Of a stretch of 64,000 nt of DNA, positions 16,400-26,162 are shown in pieces. Below the pieces are notes generated by a model. That model was not told the origin of the DNA and ran no database searches. It worked only from the letters and a program-made list of their open reading frames with translations. The DNA lies in NCBI GenBank assembly GCA_051660685.1, contig JBOFQB010000066.1:1-64000 (forward strand). The letters run 5' to 3'. The position numbers and the translations under genes are program-made. The number at the start of each line of letters is the position of its first letter. The stretch's first letter is position 1. This DNA comes from JAVBSX01 sp051660685. Lineage in GTDB: Bacteria; Planctomycetota; Planctomycetia; Pirellulales; Thermoguttaceae.

Positions 16400-18484
16400 C
16401 TAGATCGGAACCCGACCTTTCCCCGTTCCTCCTTTTCCTTTCCCTTTCTTTCCCCGTTTACCCCGACGTTCCTCCTTGAGTTGGGAAAAATCAATCATAT
16501 TGGATCGTTTGCCAATATGCTTTTTTAACTCTTCAATCCGATCCCGTAAAATCGCAGCCCGTTCAAAATGTAAAGCATCAGCTGCTTCTAACATCTCCTT
16601 TTCCAACTCGTTGATATACTCCGCCGTTATAAACAAATCATCTTCCGACTGTCCAACTGCTGCATTTGCCCGTTGATGTGCTTCTACTTCCGATTCTATC
16701 CCTCGTGTTATGCTCTTCCGAATCGTTTCCGGGGTGATTCCATTTTCTTCATTGTACTTCATCTGCAAACGACGACGACGTTCGGTTTCGTCAATCGCCC
16801 GTTGCATTGATTCCGTTACTTTGTCAGCATAAAGAATGACTTTGGCGTTGACATTTCGGGCACTTCGACCAATTGTCTGAATCAACGACGTTTCACTCCG
16901 TAAAAAACCTTCTTTATCGGCGTCGAGAATTGCAACGAGCGAGACTTCGGGCAAATCGAGACCTTCACGAAGCAGGTTAACCCCAACCAAAACGTCAAAA
17001 TGACCACTTCGCAGATCACGCAACAGTTCAACCCGCTCAAAAGCATCCAGTTCACTGTGTAACCATTTACAACGAACGCCCTGTTTGGAATAGTATGCGG
17101 CCAATTCTTCGGCCAATCTCTTCGTCAACGCAGTTACAAGGACCCGTTCCTGCTTGGAAACACGCAATTGTATCTCTCCCAGTAAATGCGGTATCTGTTT
17201 GGACGCAGGTGCAACCTCGACTTCAGGATCAAGCAATCCGGTCGGTCGAATCACCTGTTCAACCAATCGATTTTCCGACTTTTCCAATTCATAAGAACTG
17301 GGTGTTGCAGAAACAAAGACGACCTTATTGATCCGGGATTCCCATTCTTCAAACCTAAGAGGTCGATTATCAAGGGCACTTGGTAAACGAAAACCATGTT
17401 CGACCAGATTCCGTTTTCTCGCTTGATCTCCGCTAAACATTGCCCGAATTTGCGGAACACTGACATGGGATTCGTCAACGAAAAGAAGATAATCATCCGG
17501 GAAAAAGTCAAACAGCGTTTCAGGAGGACTTCCTGGTTGACGACCAGCAAGAGCGCAACTGTAATTTTCGATTCCAGGACAGTATCCAACCTCTTGGAGC
17601 AGTTCGAGATCGTATTTCGTCCGGGCTGAAAGTCGTTGCGCTTCCAATAATTTCCCCTCGTCTTTGAACACTTTCAGCCGATCCGCCAATTCCTCCTCAA
17701 TTCGCGCAACCGCTTGGGAAATCCGTTCTTCAGGTAATACAAAATGTTTGGCCGGATAAATGCAAAACTCCTGCTCTCCCCGAATCGTCTCCCCTGTTAA
17801 CGGATTGATAATCGATATATTTTCGATTTCGTCCCCCCAGAATTCGACCCGAACCGCAAATTCCTCATACGAGGGAAAAATTTCAACGCAATCTCCGCGA
17901 ACCCGAAATTGTCCCCGCTCAAACGCAACATCATTCCGGTCATATTGTATGTCAATCAGTCGTGCTAAAACCCGATCCCGCTGTATTTCCTCACCTCGAC
18001 GAAGAGGAATCATCATCGAACGGTAATCATCCGGCGAACCGAGTCCATAAATGCAGGAAACACTTGCGACAATAATAACATCGGATCGTGTTACAAGATT
18101 GCTCGTTGCTGCAAGACGTAATCGGTCAATTTCCTCGTTAATCGAAGCATCTTTTTCAATATAAATGTCCCGTTGAGGAATGTACGCTTCTGGTTGGTAA
18201 TAATCGTAGTACGAGACGAAATAGGCAACAGCATTGTTCGGAAAAAACTCTCGAAACTCACTGTAAAGTTGAGCAGCGAGTGTTTTGTTGTGCGACATGA
18301 CAAGAGCGGGCCTGTTAAAATGGGCAATCACATTCGCCATACTAAATGTTTTTCCACTTCCCGTCACCCCCATAAGAGTTTGATACTTTTCGCCGGATTC
18401 AAGTGAACGAATCATTTCAGCGATTGCGCGGGGTTGGTCCCCGGACGGTTGAAAGGGAGCTTGTAAGTCAAACAGACCGGACAT
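16400..18484 (-). CDS. uvrB: Excinuclease ABC subunit B
   Basis: A 694-residue UvrB, the helicase-like damage-verification subunit of nucleotide excision repair. Clear features: 'FQPSGDQPRAI' near the start, Walker A 'GVTGSGKTFSMANV', the beta-hairpin region 'YYDYYQPEAYIP', 'DESHVSVPQI', motif VI 'QTIGRSARN', and the C-terminal UVR motif 'ELEKEMLEAADALHFERAAILRDRI' that contacts UvrC. The ATG at 18484 gives the usual N-terminus (MSGLFDLQAPF); an in-frame extension to 18553 is not supported. The C-terminus ends in a basic Gly/Lys tail (RRGKRGKKGKGKGG) beyond the UVR domain, encoded by a G/A-rich tract resembling family A arms. Confidence 0.97.
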   Translation of the reverse strand: MSGLFDLQAPFQPSGDQPRAIAEMIRSLESGEKYQTLMGVTGSGKTFSMANVIAHFNRPALVMSHNKTLAAQLYSEFREFFPNNAVAYFVSYYDYYQPEAYIPQRDIYIEKDASINEEIDRLRLAATSNLVTRSDVIIVASVSCIYGLGSPDDYRSMMIPLRRGEEIQRDRVLARLIDIQYDRNDVAFERGQFRVRGDCVEIFPSYEEFAVRVEFWGDEIENISIINPLTGETIRGEQEFCIYPAKHFVLPEERISQAVARIEEELADRLKVFKDEGKLLEAQRLSARTKYDLELLQEVGYCPGIENYSCALAGRQPGSPPETLFDFFPDDYLLFVDESHVSVPQIRAMFSGDQARKRNLVEHGFRLPSALDNRPLRFEEWESRINKVVFVSATPSSYELEKSENRLVEQVIRPTGLLDPEVEVAPASKQIPHLLGEIQLRVSKQERVLVTALTKRLAEELAAYYSKQGVRCKWLHSELDAFERVELLRDLRSGHFDVLVGVNLLREGLDLPEVSLVAILDADKEGFLRSETSLIQTIGRSARNVNAKVILYADKVTESMQRAIDETERRRRLQMKYNEENGITPETIRKSITRGIESEVEAHQRANAAVGQSEDDLFITAEYINELEKEMLEAADALHFERAAILRDRIEELKKHIGKRSNMIDFSQLKEERRGKRGKKGKGKGGTGKGRVPI

Positions 18485-18665
18485 GTCAAACAGAAAGAAG
18501 GAAAACAAAAGACCGCAATCTCTCGAATATAGGGGATTCCAGTCCTCTGTCAAGTCGCTGAACGGTCAATAAAGACACTGGTTCAAAATCTCATTCAAAT
18601 CCAACAATCTTGCCCAACCTTTAATCTCTCCCAGTCCTTTCCGGTTTTCCTCATTCTCAAAATCC

Positions 18666-20018
18666 TCAAAAACAGGTCAAATCATAAGATCGGTCCGTAA
18701 TTGTCGGGGGATTCAGGATGATTGGACATTCACCATGTAGGTCGGACCAACCGATCAATTGGGCGTGCAGGACGATTTTCCAAACAATTTCATTATGTTC
18801 GGTCACACAAGAGTGCATTGCGCCAATTGGAAGTCGGAGAAAAAGTTCTTTTCGCAGAATTTCATCCCGGGATGTCTCAAAATCTTCCCGCAAAAACAGG
18901 GTTTGCGAATACACCTCTTTACGGGATGTCATCGTGTCGGTTCCTTGACGGAATCGTGCAACTTCTTCACAAACAATACGCAATTCGCAACGACGATAAC
19001 GGAACGCCCCAACCTGCATAAGCAACAGACGGTATCTTCGACCGGGATAAACAGGGTGATCGGAAATTTCAAGAATGGTTGGACCGATTCCAAACGCAAT
19101 AAGAAAATGGTGCAACATCCAAATGAAAAGGAACAGGCCAAATCCGCAAAAAAGAATTCCAAAGGTCATTGACAGAAAAAAGTTTGACCAAAGTCCTTGT
19201 GTTTGATACAGCGACCAAAGGAGAAGGGACCAGGAAAGGACATTCCAAGCAGCCGTAAAACAGGTTAGAACAAAAAGTCTTAACGGTTTTTGACGAACAA
19301 TCGGCAGACGAAACGTCAAGGTTGTTCCCGGACTGTCATTGATCGAACCCGAATCAGGAACGGTTGGAAAACGATTGGTGTTGGAACCGGACGATTCCAT
19401 TTTCGAAGAGGTTGTCGGAAAAAAGAAGCGACGTTGAGCATACACTGCTTTACGTTCTTCGGAGAGACTGACAGGTTGAACGGCCCAAAACAGACCTGTC
19501 AAACCAATAATGATAAGACAGAGGGGGAACGCGAGAAAATACCAACCCCAAAGAGAGAGTTGTGATTCCAAAACGGCACATTCCGGCTCATTCCTAGAAT
19601 ACCAACAGGGGTATTTTTCTCCAATCACATACTTTTCCAACCGTTTTTTCGCTTGATTCCGGTCAGGAACAAAGCCGTTTTCCGCTGTAAGGGTTTCTGC
19701 ATCTAAGGTCCAAAGAACATGAATCCCTTTTGTATAAGGAAAAGAAATTCGCACTTCAGGTCGGAATCGTCGGTTCTCCCCGTCTTGCTGTTCGACAATC
19801 CGTGTATCCAAAACCGTACAAGAGGTTTCCACACAATTTTGCAGCGAATTCCATTCCGGCAAAACCCAAGTAAAACAGTGAATCAGACAAACGGACAACC
19901 CGACGAGGAAGAGGGTCAGACAGACATACAATTCGCCCGGATTCGTTTTGCGCAGACCCGACCGAACCTGTTTGTTCTGCTTTTTCAGAAACAATTCTTT
20001 GCGTAAACGGGAAAGCAC
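18666..20018 (-). CDS. DUF3592-domain membrane protein
   Basis: A 450-residue membrane protein with hydrophobic segments near residues 32-52, 155-180, 253-275 and 280-310. Between the first two is a DUF3592-like domain: 'CTVLDTRIVEQQDGENRRFRPEVRISFPYTKG', followed by 'YVIGEKYPCWYSRNEPECAVLE'. The C-terminal third is soluble and predicted to be beta-rich. Function is unknown. The GTG start at 20018 is supported by GAGGAAACTGAG just upstream. It begins 17 bases after the alpha-CTD gene stop on the same strand, so both are likely in one transcript. Confidence 0.75.
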   Translation of the reverse strand: MLSRLRKELFLKKQNKQVRSGLRKTNPGELYVCLTLFLVGLSVCLIHCFTWVLPEWNSLQNCVETSCTVLDTRIVEQQDGENRRFRPEVRISFPYTKGIHVLWTLDAETLTAENGFVPDRNQAKKRLEKYVIGEKYPCWYSRNEPECAVLESQLSLWGWYFLAFPLCLIIIGLTGLFWAVQPVSLSEERKAVYAQRRFFFPTTSSKMESSGSNTNRFPTVPDSGSINDSPGTTLTFRLPIVRQKPLRLFVLTCFTAAWNVLSWSLLLWSLYQTQGLWSNFFLSMTFGILFCGFGLFLFIWMLHHFLIAFGIGPTILEISDHPVYPGRRYRLLLMQVGAFRYRRCELRIVCEEVARFRQGTDTMTSRKEVYSQTLFLREDFETSRDEILRKELFLRLPIGAMHSCVTEHNEIVWKIVLHAQLIGWSDLHGECPIILNPPTITDRSYDLTCF

Positions 20019-20035
20019 CTCAGTTTCCTCTCATT

Positions 20036-20311
20036 CTACCCAAGATCGCTCTCCTGCTGATCTTGACGTCGAAATCCCAGCTTCTCCAACGCCTTGTAGA
20101 CCTCTTCAAGCGTCTTTTCGCCAAAATTGGGGACTGCCAAAAGTTCTTCGCGAGTGCTGTAAAGAAGATCACCAACCGTTGAAATACCATGTTCGTCCAA
20201 ACAATTGGTCGTCCGAACAGGCAACCCGATTTCTGCCGTACTCATCAGCAATTTCTTTTCGATTGCCTGTTCTTCCAAAACAGTCTTGTTGATTGGAATC
20301 CGTGTTCCCAT
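20036..20311 (-). CDS. Free-standing RNA polymerase alpha C-terminal-like domain protein
   Basis: A 91-residue protein consisting almost only of an alpha-CTD fold. 'EIGLPVRTTNCLDEHGISTVGDLL' and 'REELLAVPNFGEKTLEEVYKALEKLGF' match the helix-hairpin-helix of RpoA, which binds UP-element DNA and activators. There is no N-terminal assembly domain, so this is not the polymerase subunit. The ATG at 20311 has AGAGGA eight bases ahead. Small alpha-CTD-only proteins are known from planctomycetes; a regulatory or DNA-binding role is inference. It is followed after 17 bases by the DUF3592 gene. Confidence 0.85.
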   Translation of the reverse strand: MGTRIPINKTVLEEQAIEKKLLMSTAEIGLPVRTTNCLDEHGISTVGDLLYSTREELLAVPNFGEKTLEEVYKALEKLGFRRQDQQESDLG

Positions 20312-20776
20312 ATTATCCTCTGAAAAAGTATAACTCCGATTGAATCGGCAATCGGCTCGCCAACCAACCAAGCATACCATACTTTTTAAGAAAAAACACC
20401 CGGGCAGGAGACAGTCAAAATTTGAAAACTTGAAAAATTCTCCAACATTTTTGGTAAATGCGGCAAGGGAAAGAACATTGGCCCAACATCAACGGGGCAA
20501 AAGGGAAAAGGCAGATCGACAATCGGATCAGTTCATACTTTTCGGGATGTTGCTCAACCGGGGGTGTTCCGATTGTATCGATTCTCGGCATTGTATGTTT
20601 TTTGTCTAAATCTCTTGTTTCAGCGGTTATTGTTGTCCTAACGTGTCCCCCCAAAATTTTGATTCTTTCCCGAGTTCAATGTCGATGTTCTAGCGTGAAG
20701 GGGCAGAAGATCATCATTGTGAAAACGAGGATGTTTTCCAATAAAGGATTCTTTACGCAGAACCAGGGACGGTATA
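20312..20776. other. Divergent intergenic region (alpha-CTD gene / TolC gene)
   Basis: A 465-base gap between divergent genes. No convincing ORF, RNA gene or repeat was recognised. The right end carries the promoter-like sequence listed separately. Confidence 0.5.
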
Positions 20777-20779
20777 ATG
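20752..20779 (+). promoter_or_regulatory. Sigma70-like promoter overlapping the annotated TolC start
   Basis: TTTACG (20752-20757) and TATAAT (20774-20779) are separated by 16 bases. The -10 box overlaps the ATG at 20777. If active, transcription would begin downstream of this ATG and favour a later start such as the TTG at 20810 (MRRHIAILFAIVSLC...). Confidence 0.35.
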
Positions 20780-22216
20780 ACCATTACTTCATTCAACTCA
20801 CGTTGTTTCTTGAGGAGACACATTGCAATACTTTTTGCAATCGTGAGTCTCTGTTCCTTGGGGTTTGCGCAAGAACAGTCCGGCCCGGCAAAACGACTCA
20901 GGTCCAACCCGCTTGCAACTCCTGTTCTCAGCCAAGAACCTGTTCTTGATCGGGCAATTGCGGATTCTCCATTTGAATCCCCGCCTGAATCTGTCAACGC
21001 CGTTCCTTTGCCCAAATGGGGTGAACTTCAACAACAGGACGAAAGACGGGGAATTACGATTGTTGAGTTGCAAAACTTGGCGATCCAAAACAATCCTGAA
21101 TTGGCCCGGGAACAACACCGTATTCAGGCTGCACAAGGTGAAAAATTCCAGAACAGTCTGACTCCGGCCCCCATTTTGTCCCTGAGTTCCATTGAAGTGG
21201 GGGACGAGGGGAGTTGGGGAAAACAGGAAATTGGGATAGAACAGGAAATTATTACGGGACACAAAACTCAACGCAATGTCGCTGTTGCCCAAAAACAGTT
21301 GGAAAAGGTTAAGCAGGAACAGTCGTTTCAGCTCCTGAAACTTCAGACGGAAATCACCTTGCGTGCTTATGATGTTTTGGCTGCGCAAAAGACAGTCCAA
21401 TTTCGGGAAGAGGTTTTGAAGATTGACAATGACATTTTGCAAACGGTTGAAAAACTTCATGCAATCCGGGAAAACTCACTGATTGACTTAGTGCAGGTTC
21501 GGAATGCTCGCAATGAAAATGTCCTTGAGTTAAACAACGCAAAACGGGAAGAAGAGTTAAACTGGCAAAGATTGTCCACAATGCTTGGTCTAACCCAGTT
21601 TCCCAAACAACCTGTTCTTGACCCTTATGAAGTCCAAGATCGGGAACTGTCTTGGGATGTCCTTTGGTCACAATTACAGCAAATCAGCCCCAAATTGCTC
21701 CTTGCAAAGAGCAAAATACAGCTCGCACATGCCGAATTGCAACGTTCAAGGTCGCAACAAACGCCCAATGTAACGATCAATGGAGGAGCCGGTTATGACA
21801 ATATGACGCAAAGCACTTACGGAAATGTTGGTCTCAGTGTCCCGATTCAAGGGACATACCGAAATCGAGGAAATGTTCAACGGGCAAGTGCCGAACTCGC
21901 GTCGGCAAACCGCGAATACGAAATGGTCCGTTTAACTTTGTACGAACAATTGGCCGAAGTGTTCAGCCAATATGAAAAAGCTCGTCATTCCGTCGTCCTT
22001 TACCAACAAAACATCCTTCCTGACGCCAAGTTGGGACTCGAATTGACCGTCAAAGGTTATCAAAAAGGGGAATGTTCCTATGTCGAACTTCTTCGCGCCA
22101 AACAGATATACATCGACCGTCAATGTCAATATATCCAGTTCCTCAAACAACTCCTCGTTTCAACCGCCCTGATTGACGGTTTGTTGGTTCAAGGAGGAAT
22201 TGGCGAAGGAGTCTAA
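20777..22216 (+). CDS. TolC-family outer membrane protein, first copy
   Basis: A 479-residue exported protein (signal 'RRHIAILFAIVSLCSLGFAQ') of the TolC/CusC outer-membrane efflux family. After a Pro-rich linker come two coiled-coil repeat halves: 'ITIVELQNLAIQNNPELAREQHRI' opens the first; the second includes 'LLLAKSKIQLAHAELQRSRSQQTPNVTINGGAGYD' and 'VGLSVPIQ'. Helical stretches end with 'YQKGECSYVELLRAKQIYID', the conserved late helix. It would form the outer-membrane/periplasmic channel of an export or metal-efflux system. No membrane-fusion or inner-membrane pump gene is adjacent. The start is either ATG 20777 or TTG 20810. A second TolC gene follows after 213 bases. Confidence 0.88.
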   Translation: MTITSFNSRCFLRRHIAILFAIVSLCSLGFAQEQSGPAKRLRSNPLATPVLSQEPVLDRAIADSPFESPPESVNAVPLPKWGELQQQDERRGITIVELQNLAIQNNPELAREQHRIQAAQGEKFQNSLTPAPILSLSSIEVGDEGSWGKQEIGIEQEIITGHKTQRNVAVAQKQLEKVKQEQSFQLLKLQTEITLRAYDVLAAQKTVQFREEVLKIDNDILQTVEKLHAIRENSLIDLVQVRNARNENVLELNNAKREEELNWQRLSTMLGLTQFPKQPVLDPYEVQDRELSWDVLWSQLQQISPKLLLAKSKIQLAHAELQRSRSQQTPNVTINGGAGYDNMTQSTYGNVGLSVPIQGTYRNRGNVQRASAELASANREYEMVRLTLYEQLAEVFSQYEKARHSVVLYQQNILPDAKLGLELTVKGYQKGECSYVELLRAKQIYIDRQCQYIQFLKQLLVSTALIDGLLVQGGIGEGV

Positions 22217-22429
22217 GTAAATAGTAAAAATAGGGCAAACAAGTAAAGATTAACAGTTGCGTTGACATTTTCAATAAAGAAGAGTTTTTCGATAAAATTG
22301 ACCTTTTTGATAAAAAAGAAAGCGAAACTTAGCTTATTTGTTAAACTAAGCCGACTTTAACGACGATATAAAGTTTACCGATAGTGCAGATTTTGCACGA
22401 ACCAGTTTTTTAACAAGGAAGTAATTCAG

Positions 22430-24820
22430 ATGAGTACGCGAAATCGGATTTTCCAGTTACTCGTGAGCGTTCTGCTGCTTGGAGTGCTCGGTTGTGGACC
22501 CGCAAGTCCCATTTACCTGACCTCTAAGAACCAGGTTGATAAACACTACATCAACACGGCAACCCGAATTGAGTATCCTGACACACATGTCGAGACCTCG
22601 CAGGAAGTGCTTGGCGCACTTGCTCCGCTTACGGTTGCGAATCCCAATCCAACAGAAATTTACGACTTGACACTCGAAGAGGCCGTTTGTGTCGCTTTGA
22701 GAAACAGCAAGGTCGTCCGAACCCTAAGCGGGGTCGGTTTCAGTTCTGCTGGAGTTCAAGGGGTTCCACAAGCGATTCTGTCCAACCCAAATGGTGTTGC
22801 AACGGTTTACGACATTGCCCTTGTTGAAACAGACCCAAGATACGGCGTTGAAGCGGCTCTCTCGGCGTTCGACGCCCAATTGAAATCAACGGTCGGTTGG
22901 TCAACACAAAATCGCGGGACACCAATGACGAAGCCGGGGAACTATTATTCCGACACGTCGCAAGGAGGATCGTTCCAAACCAGTTTGCAGAAAACAACAG
23001 CAGCTGGAAGTACGTTCTACATGACGAACGGAAATAATTACACGGATTCCAAAGCGTATGCAACATCGTTCCCATATTGGCAAACTTATTTGGAAGCGGG
23101 CGTTTCCCAACCCCTTTTGCAAGGTCGCGGCGTTCAGTTCAACCGAATCGCCGGTCCGGGCGCAATCCCCGGATTTTACAACGGTGTTTCAATTGCGAGA
23201 ATGAACACGGACACGACGCTTGCCGATTTTGAAATGGCGACCCGGAATTTGGTCTTTGACGTTGAACGGGCTTATTGGAACCTGTATTACGCTTATCATT
23301 ATCTCGAATCGGTTAAAGCCGGTTATCAATCCGCAAGTCAAACCTGGCATCAAGTCAAACAAAAGTATGATCTGGGAGCAAAAGAGGGAACAGCGGTTGC
23401 AGAAGCGCAAGCGAGAAACCAGTATTACATTTTCCGTAGTCGGGCCGAGCAAGCACAAAGCAATCTGTTCAAGATGGATGCAACCCTGAAGTATATTATG
23501 GGTCTCGCCGCAACAGATGGTCGCTTGTTCAAACCGTCAACCGAACCGAGTGTTGCCCCGTTGAAACTGGATTGGAATGACATTGTGGTTGAAGCATTGG
23601 TTCGTTCGCCGGAACTGCGTAAGCAGAAATGGGTTGTCAAACAGAAGGAGTTAGAACTTCTTGCGAGCAAAAACTATTTACTTCCCCGATTGGATTTGAA
23701 CGCCGGTTATCGTTGGAATGGAATTGGCGACAAATTGGTTGATACGAGTACGAATCAGTCAAGCGCGTACAATTCGTTGACACATGATGGAATGGGAGAT
23801 TGGCAAGCGGGCTTGTCCTTTAGTGCTCCAATCGGTTTTCGTCGGGAAATGGCGGCACATCGAAATGCGAAAATTGCTTTGACAAGAGCGCAAAGTATTT
23901 TGCAGGAGCAGGAACTCGAATTGTCGAACCAACTTTCAGATGCGGTTCGGGACCTTGCCCAGTATCATCAATTGATGCAGACCAGTTTACAGAATCGTTT
24001 GGCATCTCAGGATGAATTGACAGCGACGACGCGGGCGTATGAAGTTGGAAAAACAACGATTGACTATGTTTTGGATTCACAACGTCGATTGGCAGAAGCG
24101 GAAACGGGTTTCTACAACAATGTCGTTCAGTACAACATTGCGATTTCGGAGTTACACCGACGTAAGGGAACGCTCCTTGAGTACAACAATGTTTACCTTG
24201 CTGAAGGACCTTGGCCGAACAAGGCGTATGTGGACGCCCGGGAATTGGCTCGCAAACGGGATGCCGGACATAACCTGAATTATGGTTATACGCGACCGCA
24301 AGTGTATAGTCGCGGAACATATCAACAGTTCCAGGGTGTTGACATGACATCAGGGGACGGTCATAAGTTCGAGGTTCAGGATAGTGGAATGCCGGAAATG
24401 GGAATGCCAATTCCGCCCAATTCGGAAACGACGTTTGATTTCGACCTGTTTGACCCGCAATCGCGGACTTCGCAAGGATCATCGCAATCGGCAAGGATTG
24501 CTCAGCAATCAACTCAGCAATTTCAACCGTTGCAACAACCGGTTCCAAATGGAATGATGCAGAAAGTTCCCGCACCGAATCTGAATGTTGCGTCAATGAA
24601 CGCGAATCCTCAAGCGTCGAATGTTGTTCCGGTTGCAGCAAAGAGTGAGGAGAGAGTGTCCAATCCGAATCAGGTTCAGGTCACACAAGTTCCACGTCCC
24701 TTGCCGCAAAATAATGTGATTCGGCAAACCGCGCCAACTCCTTCTGTTACGAATGTTCGACCGACCAATCCTATGTCGAAACAGAAGACCGCGCAAGGAA
24801 CAAGTCAACCTTATTTTTAG
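22430..24820 (+). CDS. TolC-family outer membrane lipoprotein, second copy
   Basis: A 796-residue protein with a lipoprotein signal: 'LLVSVLLLGVLGC', giving lipidated Cys22. The middle shows TolC features: 'YDLTLEEAVCVALRNSKVVRTLSG', a conserved 'VERAYWNLYYAYHYLES' helix, 'AEAQARNQYYIFRSRAEQAQ', and 'SLRRLAE'-like 'VLDSQRRLAEAETGFYNNVVQYNIAISELHRRKGTLLEYNNV'-type C-terminal helices. A roughly 200-residue Gln/Pro/Asn-rich tail after residue 600 is not part of the TolC fold. AAGGAAG about 8 bases ahead supports the ATG. A Rho-independent terminator lies about 105 bases after the stop. Confidence 0.85.
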   Translation: MSTRNRIFQLLVSVLLLGVLGCGPASPIYLTSKNQVDKHYINTATRIEYPDTHVETSQEVLGALAPLTVANPNPTEIYDLTLEEAVCVALRNSKVVRTLSGVGFSSAGVQGVPQAILSNPNGVATVYDIALVETDPRYGVEAALSAFDAQLKSTVGWSTQNRGTPMTKPGNYYSDTSQGGSFQTSLQKTTAAGSTFYMTNGNNYTDSKAYATSFPYWQTYLEAGVSQPLLQGRGVQFNRIAGPGAIPGFYNGVSIARMNTDTTLADFEMATRNLVFDVERAYWNLYYAYHYLESVKAGYQSASQTWHQVKQKYDLGAKEGTAVAEAQARNQYYIFRSRAEQAQSNLFKMDATLKYIMGLAATDGRLFKPSTEPSVAPLKLDWNDIVVEALVRSPELRKQKWVVKQKELELLASKNYLLPRLDLNAGYRWNGIGDKLVDTSTNQSSAYNSLTHDGMGDWQAGLSFSAPIGFRREMAAHRNAKIALTRAQSILQEQELELSNQLSDAVRDLAQYHQLMQTSLQNRLASQDELTATTRAYEVGKTTIDYVLDSQRRLAEAETGFYNNVVQYNIAISELHRRKGTLLEYNNVYLAEGPWPNKAYVDARELARKRDAGHNLNYGYTRPQVYSRGTYQQFQGVDMTSGDGHKFEVQDSGMPEMGMPIPPNSETTFDFDLFDPQSRTSQGSSQSARIAQQSTQQFQPLQQPVPNGMMQKVPAPNLNVASMNANPQASNVVPVAAKSEERVSNPNQVQVTQVPRPLPQNNVIRQTAPTPSVTNVRPTNPMSKQKTAQGTSQPYF

Positions 24821-24924
24821 TAGGATGAAACCGAACCCGATCAACGGTGAATTTGGGAGGTTTTTGAACGAACAGGGATAATCAGCGAATTCACTGTTGT
24901 TGCGTAAGATATGTCCAGTTTGAC

Positions 24925-24970
24925 CGCAACCCGGAACAAAACATTGTTTAGTTCTGGGTTGCGTTTTTTT
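24925..24970 (+). terminator. Rho-independent terminator after the second TolC gene
   Basis: CGCAACCCGGAAC (24925-24937) pairs with GTTCTGGGTTGCG (24951-24963) as a 13-base stem with one G-T wobble and a 13-base loop, followed by seven T residues. Confidence 0.92.
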
Positions 24971-25034
24971 GCCAATTAGAAAACCTGCAACGGAAAAAAA
25001 TTGAAGCGAAACTGAAGAGACAAAAGGGGTACAC

Positions 25035-26102
25035 ATGCCGAAAAGAAAAAAAACATCATTCGCCGAACGGTTTAAGCGATATGTCAAAATTCTCAGAGCA
25101 TGTCAATTTGACCGTCCGAGTATTACCGACCTTTCACTGTTGTGTAATGTTTGTCGACGAACGATTTTTCGGGACCTGCGAATGCTCCAAAAACTGGGAA
25201 TCTCGATTTATCTGAACCCGGTTACACGAAGATACCAGATTGCATCTCCGCTTGATGTTCCGACTGCCGTTTCCATCTCCCCGGATGAAGCCTTTGTCTT
25301 GTTCACACTCTGTCAGGAAGTTGGTCGGAGTCGCTTTTTCCCCTTTTTTGACGTTTCACAGGATGCAGCAAATAAGTTGCTCAACGCTTTACCGAGTCAA
25401 ACGGCAAAACAGTTGCATTTACTGAGCGGAAAATTACTTTTCCGTAAAACACCTGTTACACCTCTTGTTGATGCTGAACCGGTTTTTGAATTGCTCAAAA
25501 CGTCGATACAAAACCTTAAAGCAATTCGTATCTGGTACAAAAGCCCCAAAGACCCCGCTGAAATCTGCACTTTGCTGCACCCCTATCGAATCATGTTTGC
25601 GAATCGAAGCTGGTATGTTGTTGGTCGCGCCTCTTTATTTCGATCAACGCGGACCTTTCAAATGGGTCGGATCATTCGGGCAGAACTGACGGAAACGGAT
25701 TATGAAATTCCGCGCGGTTTTTCGTTGGATCGGTATTTACGCAACGCTTGGTGTTTGATCCCCGAGTCCGGTCCCGATCACGATGTCGTTATTCATTTCT
25801 CCCCCGTTGTTGCCCAAAATGTCGCAGAAATCGTTTGGCATAAGACTCAACAGGTTGTCCAGAATCCTGACGGTTCGATTCAGTTTCACGTCCGGGTTTC
25901 GGGACTGAATGAAATCAAATGGTGGATCATGCAATACGGCAAAGAAGCCGAAGTCCTTTCCCCGCCTATCTTACGCGAACTGGTTCGAGAACATGTTCTC
26001 GAACTTGCCAAAATCTATGGTCCAGAAAAGGAGCAAACGCGAGCGACAAACGGCGAAACCGGTCAACCCAAGATGCGACATCCGCTTGACCGGACCTTTT
26101 AA
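25035..26102 (+). CDS. YafY-type transcriptional regulator with HTH and WYL domains
   Basis: A 355-residue regulator. The N-terminus has a winged-helix DeoR/HTH_11-type domain: 'FKRYVKILRACQFDRPSITDLSLLCNVCRRTIFRDLRMLQKLGI'. Residues about 165-260 are a WYL domain: 'IRIWYKSPKDPAEICTLLHPYRIMFANRSWYVVGRA' and 'RTFQMGRIIRAELTE'. The C-terminal part matches the WCX extension. WYL proteins often sense ligands such as nucleotides, and many regulate defence or DNA-repair genes, but no such operon is adjacent. GGGG precedes the ATG by five to six bases. The gene follows the TolC terminator, so it is a separate transcript; its target is unknown. Confidence 0.88.
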   Translation: MPKRKKTSFAERFKRYVKILRACQFDRPSITDLSLLCNVCRRTIFRDLRMLQKLGISIYLNPVTRRYQIASPLDVPTAVSISPDEAFVLFTLCQEVGRSRFFPFFDVSQDAANKLLNALPSQTAKQLHLLSGKLLFRKTPVTPLVDAEPVFELLKTSIQNLKAIRIWYKSPKDPAEICTLLHPYRIMFANRSWYVVGRASLFRSTRTFQMGRIIRAELTETDYEIPRGFSLDRYLRNAWCLIPESGPDHDVVIHFSPVVAQNVAEIVWHKTQQVVQNPDGSIQFHVRVSGLNEIKWWIMQYGKEAEVLSPPILRELVREHVLELAKIYGPEKEQTRATNGETGQPKMRHPLDRTF

Positions 26103-26162
26103 GGAGGTGTGTGTCAACAACGACAACAAGCACAAGGTTGTCCCTGTCATTTTGGCGTTCTC

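Noticed and set aside
23820..24641. Minus-strand ORF of 273 codons
   Set aside because: It is fully antisense to the second TolC gene and has no recognisable domain.
20777..24820. A complete tripartite efflux or type I secretion operon
   Set aside because: Only two TolC-family proteins are present; no membrane-fusion protein, RND, MFS or ABC gene is next to them.
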